From positions 1-7,279 of the forward strand of contig JAFVWD010000150.1 of assembly GCA_017501865.1 (NCBI GenBank): 7,279 nt of DNA, read 5' to 3'. A program made the translations under genes and the position numbers. The notes below the pieces were generated by a model. That model did not search any database. It was not told the origin of the DNA and saw only the letters and a list, made by a program, of their open reading frames with translations. The stretch is from Clostridia bacterium. Lineage in GTDB: Bacteria; Bacillota; Clostridia; Oscillospirales; Acutalibacteraceae. Of this stretch, positions 1-4,657 are shown in pieces. Position 1 is the stretch's first letter. Each line of letters opens with the position of its first letter.

Positions 1-1
1 C

Positions 2-769
2 TCGGTTTGCGGCGATACCTATAACGATACCTTCGTTAATTACGTGCCCGAAGACACTACAACACCCGTAACGTCCTTCACATACGAAGTAGTGGGTGAA
101 ACAGTTAAGATTACAGGCTTTGTAGGCGCAGAAAAGGTTATTATCATTCCTGCAGAAATAGAAGGCATCAGCTTTGCAGAAGAAGAAACTTCATTCAAAG
201 AAGCTGTTTTTGCTGAACCAGCTGCTTACGACGTTTCAACAGAAATTGCAGATGTTACCTTCATAGATGATGAAAGCTTAGCACCATCTTCTAAAGAGGA
301 TATCTTGAAGCAAGCAACAAAAACAGTTGGTACAAAGAGAACTGCAAAAGAAAAGGTTGCTAAAGAGCCTGCTGCAAAAAAATCTACAAAAGTCGCTGAA
401 GATAAAGCAACTAAATCTACTAAAGAAAAGAAAGAAACTGCTACTAAATCTACTAAAGAAAAGAAAGAAACTGCTACTAAGGCTACTAAAGAGAAAAAAG
501 AAGCTTCTGAAAAAACAACAAAATCATCTAAAACAACGAAATCAACAACTGCTAAAAAAGAAACAAAAGAAAAAGCTGCTAAAGCAGTAAAGGAAAGCAA
601 ACCAAAAACTACAAAAGCAGCAAAAGATAAAGCAAAAAAAGAAGTTGAAAAAATCGTTGATGAAGTTAAAATTGATGAAATTTCTTTTGGTAATGTAGAA
701 TTTGAGGATGTTAATCTCGAAGATGAAATTCTTAATGAAATAGCTGAAATCAGCAAAGCCAAAAAATAA
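2..769 (+). CDS. Lys-rich protein with BspA-like N-terminal unit (5' partial)
   Basis: The reading frame is open back to the first bases of the window, so the true start lies upstream. The in-frame GTG at 44 has no Shine-Dalgarno and is probably internal. About 255 residues are visible. First comes a segment (nt 77-166) with the pattern FTYEVVGETVKITGF...VIIIPAEIEG, which resembles the lead strand of BspA/LRR_5-type repeats found in surface proteins of gut Firmicutes. Next is a long Lys/Thr/Ala/Glu-rich, low-complexity stretch (about nt 308-650) resembling a histone H1 tail or a cell-wall-spanning linker, including three tandem 11-residue units. The end is acidic (about nt 652-750, many Asp/Glu) and finishes in KAKK. 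Two in-frame stops follow each other (767-772). No membrane segment or sortase motif is visible in this part. Function is unknown: it could be a surface protein or a nucleic-acid-binding protein. That it is coding is supported by the long open frame and by repeats in whole codons. Confidence 0.7.
   Translation, partial: SVCGDTYNDTFVNYVPEDTTTPVTSFTYEVVGETVKITGFVGAEKVIIIPAEIEGISFAEEETSFKEAVFAEPAAYDVSTEIADVTFIDDESLAPSSKEDILKQATKTVGTKRTAKEKVAKEPAAKKSTKVAEDKATKSTKEKKETATKSTKEKKETATKATKEKKEASEKTTKSSKTTKSTTAKKETKEKAAKAVKESKPKTTKAAKDKAKKEVEKIVDEVKIDEISFGNVEFEDVNLEDEILNEIAEISKAKK
407..505 (+). repeat. 3 x 33-bp in-frame tandem repeat
   Basis: Three adjacent 33-base units (407-439, 440-472, 473-505) encode ATKSTKEKKET, ATKSTKEKKET and ATKATKEKKEA. 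Units 1 and 2 differ at a single base; unit 3 has diverged further. The near-identity of the first two at DNA level suggests a recent duplication. Copy number may vary between strains without breaking the frame. Confidence 0.9.
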
Positions 770-782
770 TAATCAACTATCA

Positions 783-815
783 TTAAGCCTTCCCACATAT
801 TTTGGGGAGGCTTAA
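783..815 (+). terminator. 12-bp hairpin, weak terminator or attenuator
   Basis: Bases 783-794 pair with 804-815 (12 bp, one T:G wobble, G/C-rich core) around a 9-base loop at 795-803. It begins 11 bases after the tandem stops of the Lys-rich gene. No T-tract follows on the plus strand (the next bases are AAAGAAGGG), so it is not a standard intrinsic terminator. It ends three bases before the ribosome binding site of the next gene. It may stabilise the 3' end of the upstream message, terminate weakly, or tune entry into the operon. Confidence 0.45.
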
Positions 816-818
816 AAA

Positions 819-824
819 GAAGGG
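819..824 (+). promoter_or_regulatory. Shine-Dalgarno of the phosphoesterase gene
   Basis: GAAGGG lies six bases before the ATG at 831 and supports that start codon. It sits immediately downstream of the 783-815 hairpin, so folding of that stem could affect access of ribosomes. Confidence 0.75.
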
Positions 825-830
825 CAAGAA

Positions 831-1967
831 ATGGGTAAAGAATTGAAATTCAATAACGGCAAATTTAAAATTATGGTTTTAGGTGACATACACGAAAGAC
901 TTGTTATAGAATCTCGTGAAGATGAATTAAAGCAAAGAGACGCACACAAACTATTTGAAATGGGTATGAAGGCTTTCCAGCCGGATTTAGTAGTCCTTTT
1001 AGGTGATACATGTAGTGAATATCAGGAATGTGAAAATTATACTCTTCTTCATAAAGAAGCTCTGGAGAGAATATTAAAGCCAATTCTTAAAACAGGTGTA
1101 CCTATGTGTTACTGCCTTGGTAACCACGAGCACGATTTAGGACACGAAAAAGAAATTGTTGAAGCCTACAGTATGATTGAAAATTTCATCGGAGTTAATG
1201 ATGAAAGCGCTCCGGGGGACTTCAACTGCAATATTCTCATTAAGGATTCGAAGGGTGAAAATGACATTTTAAATCTCTGGTTCATTGACTCAAACAACTG
1301 TGCTGAGGACAGAGAGATTTCTAACTACGACTGGGTTCACAAGGATCAGATTGAATGGTACGAAAAGAAAGCTCAGGAAATCAAGGATTCTCACAACGGA
1401 AAAACTATTCCCGCGATTCTTTTTCAGCACATACCTGTATATGAAGAATACGAGCTTTTCAGAGAAGCAAAGCCTTACGAGTACTTCTGGTCAACACCCG
1501 GGTATATAAAGCCTTACAAAGACAAACGCTTTATCAAAAAAGAAGGTGTTGAAGGTTATTTAGGCGAAGGCCCCTGCTCTCCTGATATCAATATGGGTCA
1601 ATTTGAAAGTTGGAAAAAGGTTGGCGACATAAAAGCTGCTTTCTTCGGCCACGACCACCTCAATGATTTTACAGGTGTTGTTGACAACATTATATTAGGT
1701 CAGAATAAAACATCAGGGTTCCACGCATACACTGACGGCTGCAAGGCTGCAATAAGAATGATTACAATTGATGAAAATGAGCCTGATAAAATCAACACCA
1801 GAATTTATCACTTCAAAGAATTAGGTCTTACTTCGGAATCCTTAGGACCAATTGAAAAAAGAATAAACGACAGAACAAGTATGAATCTTCATAAATTAGG
1901 CTATGCCGGCGCTGTCTTAGCAGGTGCTGTCGGTATAGGTGCCATTATTAAACATTTTAAGAGGTGA
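831..1967 (+). CDS. Dcr2-like calcineurin-type metallophosphoesterase, C-terminal membrane helix
   Basis: A 378-residue dinuclear-metal phosphoesterase of the calcineurin-like superfamily, closest in pattern to the Dcr2/purple-acid-phosphatase-29 branch. All metal-site motifs are present in order: GDIHE (D19, H21), GDTCSE (D59), GNHEHD (N98, H99), FQHIPVYEEYE (H200) and GHDHLND (H274, H276). The branch-typical IDSN (152-155), PCSPDINMGQFESW (248-261) and GQNKTSGFHAY segments also fit. The final residues (about 356-373) form a Gly/Ala-rich hydrophobic helix followed by KHFKR, which looks like a tail anchor. No N-terminal signal peptide is seen, so the catalytic domain is probably cytoplasmic and held at the membrane. 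It is first in a three-gene operon; its stop overlaps the ribosome binding site of the GH27 gene, so translational coupling is likely. The physiological substrate (phosphoprotein, phospho-sugar or phospholipid) cannot be read from the sequence. Confidence 0.9.
   Translation: MGKELKFNNGKFKIMVLGDIHERLVIESREDELKQRDAHKLFEMGMKAFQPDLVVLLGDTCSEYQECENYTLLHKEALERILKPILKTGVPMCYCLGNHEHDLGHEKEIVEAYSMIENFIGVNDESAPGDFNCNILIKDSKGENDILNLWFIDSNNCAEDREISNYDWVHKDQIEWYEKKAQEIKDSHNGKTIPAILFQHIPVYEEYELFREAKPYEYFWSTPGYIKPYKDKRFIKKEGVEGYLGEGPCSPDINMGQFESWKKVGDIKAAFFGHDHLNDFTGVVDNIILGQNKTSGFHAYTDGCKAAIRMITIDENEPDKINTRIYHFKELGLTSESLGPIEKRINDRTSMNLHKLGYAGAVLAGAVGIGAIIKHFKR
1961..1966 (+). promoter_or_regulatory. Shine-Dalgarno that fixes the GH27 start
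   Basis: GAGGTG lies six bases before ATG 1973. The in-frame GTG at 1964 is itself part of this Shine-Dalgarno and has no site of its own, so ATG 1973 is the start. The site overlaps the TGA (1965-1967) of the phosphoesterase, as expected for coupled translation. Confidence 0.85.
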
Positions 1968-1972
1968 ACATT

Positions 1973-3709
1973 ATGAGTTTAAAAAAGGTTGCTGTTCTTG
2001 CAGGTAGCGCTGCATTGGGTGTTTTCGCAAGTAAAAAACTGTTGAAGCAGGATTTTTGTCCCAAATGTGCAGTAAACAAAATTATTGCCTCAGCAAAGGT
2101 ACAACCGCTTGAAAAAGAGCTTTACAACAACGGTGTTGCTCTCACCCCTCCTATGGGTTGGAGCAGCTGGAACACCTTCCGTCACACCATTGATGAAAGC
2201 TTAATCAAGGAAATCGCTGTTGCAATGAAAAAAACAGGTCTTGCAGATGCAGGTTATCAATATATTAATCTTGATGACTGCTGGCAAAGCTCGCTTCGCA
2301 CTGCCGACGGAAAATTACAAGGCGACTTAACAAGATTCCCGAGGGGTATTAAGCCACTTATTGAGGATTTGAATAAAGACGGCTTCAAGGTAGGTCTTTA
2401 CACCTCTAACGGTACTCTTACCTGTGAGGATTTACCTGCAAGTCTCTACAATGAAAAAGTTGATGCTGACACACTCGCTGAATGGGGTGTTGAATATTTC
2501 AAATATGATTTTTGTCATAATGAAATTATACCTTCAGTTGCTCCGAGTGTAGATAAAATATGTGTAGGCACAAAAGCCGGACATGATTTTATAGAAATAG
2601 AGGCAGAGCACGGAACTCTTCTCGGTAACGCAAAGGTTTTCAAGGATGAAAATTTCAAAAGCGGTTTTGTAGTAGGCTCGCTTTGTGCAAATAACGGTGC
2701 CTTGGTATTTGATACAATTGACGTTCCCGAAGACGATGAATATGTTTTAACCATTGTATTCAAAAAGGGCGGCCTCCAGAAAAAGTTTCTTGTTTGCACT
2801 GTTAACGACAAGGATGAATATGATTGTTATTTCCCTTCCTCAAAAGGCTTTACACCTGACGGAAGACATCAGGTTATAGTAAAATTGAACAAGGGCTTAA
2901 ATACCACAAAGCTCTCAAATCCTGTAGGCTCAAGAATGGATTCCGCAGCAAGACAATACACAAATATGGGACAGGAATTAAAAAGAGCGACAAGAGAATA
3001 CGCCGAGAAAAACAATGTACCTGAAAAACCGATTTGCTACTCTATTTGCGAATGGGGTATGAATCAACCCTGGAAATGGGGGGCTAAAGCAGGTAATCTC
3101 TGGCGCACAACTATGGATATAAAACCAAACTACCCTTCTCTTCTTTATTGCTATGAATTAAATGTAAGGCTTTACAAAAATGCAGTTATAGGTGGTTGGA
3201 ATGACCCTGATATGCTCGAGGTTGGTGTCGGCTCACTTACAATGGAAGAAAACAAGTCACACTTCACCTTATGGTGTATGATGGCGGCTCCCCTTATTCT
3301 TGGCAACGATGTCAGAAAATTCCTTAAAGAGGACGGCACCGTAGATACTGAAAACAAGGTTTTAGAAATTTTAACAAACAAAAATCTTATTGCGATTGAT
3401 CAGGATAAGCTGGGAAAACAGGCAAAAAGAATTTTCACGGACGGAATTTCCGATATACTTGTAAAACCTCTTGAGAACAACGAGATAGCTGTTTGCTTTT
3501 TTAACAAGGGCAATACACAAAAAAATATGAGCATAACACTCAACAAGCTTCATAATGACATTTATGTAAATCTGCCTATTGTTGACACATATAAAGCAAT
3601 TAATCTCTGGAGTAATGAAGCCTTTACTGTTACAAAGGATATTTTTGCAAGTGTTCCTCCGCACGGTGTTAAGGTGTTCAGAATCAAGTCTGAAAAAACT
3701 GTTGATTAA
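1973..3709 (+). CDS. GH27 alpha-galactosidase, membrane helix and inserted CBM
   Basis: A 578-residue retaining exo-alpha-galactosidase (glycoside hydrolase family 27). Residues 6-20 form a short Ala/Gly/Val helix flanked by Lys pairs, followed by a C29-P-K-C32 pair and a linker. The barrel begins at GVALTPPMGWSSWN (54-67). The GH27 signature GYQYINLDDCW is at 94-104; the D101-D102 pair normally binds galactose hydroxyls. The nucleophile is D179 in KYDFC and the acid/base is D382 in LWRTTMDI, with CEWG (359-362) and WNDPDMLEVG (409-418) also conserved. Between nucleophile and acid/base, about 120 residues (204-323) resemble a CBM35/CBM6 module. A C-terminal beta domain covers about 480-578. 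The family releases terminal alpha-galactose from oligosaccharides, galactomannan or glycoconjugates; the natural substrate is unknown. V17-F18-A19 could be a signal peptidase site, but the many cysteines and the Lys after the helix suggest an uncleaved anchor, possibly with a cytoplasmic enzyme. The start was chosen by its Shine-Dalgarno. Confidence 0.93.
   Translation: MSLKKVAVLAGSAALGVFASKKLLKQDFCPKCAVNKIIASAKVQPLEKELYNNGVALTPPMGWSSWNTFRHTIDESLIKEIAVAMKKTGLADAGYQYINLDDCWQSSLRTADGKLQGDLTRFPRGIKPLIEDLNKDGFKVGLYTSNGTLTCEDLPASLYNEKVDADTLAEWGVEYFKYDFCHNEIIPSVAPSVDKICVGTKAGHDFIEIEAEHGTLLGNAKVFKDENFKSGFVVGSLCANNGALVFDTIDVPEDDEYVLTIVFKKGGLQKKFLVCTVNDKDEYDCYFPSSKGFTPDGRHQVIVKLNKGLNTTKLSNPVGSRMDSAARQYTNMGQELKRATREYAEKNNVPEKPICYSICEWGMNQPWKWGAKAGNLWRTTMDIKPNYPSLLYCYELNVRLYKNAVIGGWNDPDMLEVGVGSLTMEENKSHFTLWCMMAAPLILGNDVRKFLKEDGTVDTENKVLEILTNKNLIAIDQDKLGKQAKRIFTDGISDILVKPLENNEIAVCFFNKGNTQKNMSITLNKLHNDIYVNLPIVDTYKAINLWSNEAFTVTKDIFASVPPHGVKVFRIKSEKTVD
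2582..2941 (+). other. CBM35/CBM6-like module inserted in the GH27 barrel
   Basis: Residues about 204-323 of the GH27 protein interrupt the barrel just after the nucleophile strand (KYDFCHN). They have the layout of a CBM6/35 beta-sandwich: IEIEAEHGTL start with the EAE calcium-type Glu pair (E210, E212), a central SGFVVGSL...GALVF block, DVPEDDEYVLTIVF, and the terminal LNKGLNTTKLSN followed by the Met-Asp (322-323) expected near the end of such modules. GH27 sequence resumes with RQYTNMGQELKRA. Assignment is by pattern recognition; exact boundaries are approximate and ligand residues are not identified. Confidence 0.72.
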
Positions 3710-3715
3710 AAAATC

Positions 3716-3721
3716 GGGAGG
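3716..3721 (+). promoter_or_regulatory. Shine-Dalgarno of the DUF975 gene
   Basis: GGGAGG lies six bases before ATG 3728, within the 18-base gap after the GH27 stop. No promoter fits in this gap, which supports co-transcription with the two genes upstream. Confidence 0.8.
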
Positions 3722-3727
3722 ATTATT

Positions 3728-4594
3728 ATGAATTTAAAACTGCTTAAAGAGAATGCCCGAATAAATTTCAAAAAGAAATATGGCGAATCAATTGTCGTTG
3801 CTCTTATTATGTCATTAGCATTACCCGGAACAACAATAGATGAAGAAACTATTAAATCTTTCTCAACCGGCATTTCTGAAGAAACATTAGCGCTTTTCGG
3901 AATAACATTTTTAGTAACTTCTATAGCAGCATTTGCTTTTGAAATATTAGTTAAACCTATTTTCACAGTTGGCGGTAATCGATTTTTCCTTAAGCTGAGA
4001 AGGAATATTCCTACAGGAATAAATGAAACTATGGGAAACTTCAAAGACGGAAACTATAAAAACATAGTCAAAACCACGTTCTTTGTATCTCTTGAGATTA
4101 TGTTATACTCATTGTTTTTGATTTTCCCGGGTATTATTGCAGCCTTTAACAACTTTCTTGTAGATTATATTCTTGCAGTAAGACCTGATGTAGATTACAC
4201 CACATCTATGGCAATGAGTAAAAACCTTATGAAAGGTCACAGATTTGAGGCTTTCAAGCTTATTTTTTCCTTTATCGGTTGGGATTTGCTAAGCCTTTGT
4301 ACTTTCGGTATTTTAAGCATTGTTTACGTATCTCCGTACCGTCAGGCAGCTTTGGTTGAATTTTATTCCTATATCAGAAGCGAAGGCTTACGAAAAGGTC
4401 TGATTACTGTTGCAGATTTGCCTGATTATGAAGCGCAGGAGCAGAACCCGTTTTATCCTCAATTCAATCAGGAATTCCAACAACCCGGTATGCAGAATCC
4501 AAATCCATACCAACAAAATCCGTATCAGCAAAACCCCTATCAGCAAAATGTATATCAAGATAATCCTTACCGACAAGATTTAAATAATGACTAA
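3728..4594 (+). CDS. DUF975 family integral membrane protein with NPYQQ tail
   Basis: A 288-residue polytopic membrane protein matching the DUF975 family, which is widespread in Firmicutes and has no settled function. Family features seen: GGNRFFLKLR (82-91) after the first hydrophobic segments, LFLIFPGIIAAF (129-140), a GHRFEAFKL...FIGWDLL block (170-188) and SPYRQAALVEFY (202-213). Hydrophobic segments lie near 20-33, 54-80, 116-150 and 176-203, giving about four to six membrane crossings. After residue 225 the chain becomes hydrophilic and rich in Gln, Asn, Pro and Tyr, ending with five NPYQQ-type repeats (259-283) that are not part of the core family. It is the last gene of the operon and is followed by a strong terminator. 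Its role with the phosphoesterase and galactosidase is unknown; it could help organise or export something at the membrane, but nothing in the sequence proves this. Confidence 0.85.
   Translation: MNLKLLKENARINFKKKYGESIVVALIMSLALPGTTIDEETIKSFSTGISEETLALFGITFLVTSIAAFAFEILVKPIFTVGGNRFFLKLRRNIPTGINETMGNFKDGNYKNIVKTTFFVSLEIMLYSLFLIFPGIIAAFNNFLVDYILAVRPDVDYTTSMAMSKNLMKGHRFEAFKLIFSFIGWDLLSLCTFGILSIVYVSPYRQAALVEFYSYIRSEGLRKGLITVADLPDYEAQEQNPFYPQFNQEFQQPGMQNPNPYQQNPYQQNPYQQNVYQDNPYRQDLNND
4502..4579 (+). repeat. Five 15-bp NPYQQ-coding repeats
   Basis: Five consecutive 15-base units (from 4502, 4517, 4532, 4547 and 4562) encode NPYQQ, NPYQQ, NPYQQ, NVYQD and NPYRQ, followed by Asp. The DNA has diverged at synonymous positions: the four Pro codons are CCA, CCG, CCC and CCT, and both Tyr codons are used. 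The peptide is therefore better kept than the DNA. Confidence 0.9.
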
Positions 4595-4611
4595 ATGAAA
4601 TAAAATAAGAT

Positions 4612-4650
4612 AAGTGGCTGTAAAAAACTGAGCGTTTTTTACAGCCACTT
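4612..4650. terminator. Bidirectional intrinsic terminator between convergent genes
   Basis: Bases 4612-4628 pair perfectly with 4634-4650 (17 bp) around a 5-base loop. The stem contains a six-A/six-T block. On the plus strand it is followed by a T-rich run (TTATTTATTA). On the minus strand the sequence past the stem reads ATCTTATTTTATTTC, also T-rich. It lies 17 bases after the DUF975 stop and 7 bases beyond the GH38 stop, so it can end both transcripts. Confidence 0.9.
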
Positions 4651-4657
4651 TTATTTA

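Noticed and set aside
44..46. GTG at 44 as the start of the Lys-rich gene
   Set aside because: No Shine-Dalgarno precedes it and the frame is open to the window edge, so an upstream start is more likely.
407..505. Possible CRISPR or mobile-element repeat
   Set aside because: Units are adjacent with no spacers, in frame and within a coding region.
327..590. Plus-strand overlapping frame rich in Leu, Lys and Gln
   Set aside because: It is an out-of-frame reading of the same low-complexity codons, with no Shine-Dalgarno.
778..783. TATCAT as a -10 promoter element for the operon
   Set aside because: No recognisable -35 box lies about 17 bases upstream, and a lone A/T hexamer is weak evidence in A/T-rich DNA.
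226..798. Long minus-strand frame opposite the Lys-rich gene, hydrophobic in translation
   Set aside because: It is the reverse complement of Lys/Thr-rich codons, which reads as Phe/Leu/Val/Ser; the plus frame has repeats in whole codons and runs into the upstream region. No ribosome site supports the minus frame.
1964..1966. GTG at 1964 as the GH27 start
   Set aside because: It is part of the GAGGTG Shine-Dalgarno that serves ATG 1973; no other site lies upstream at proper spacing.
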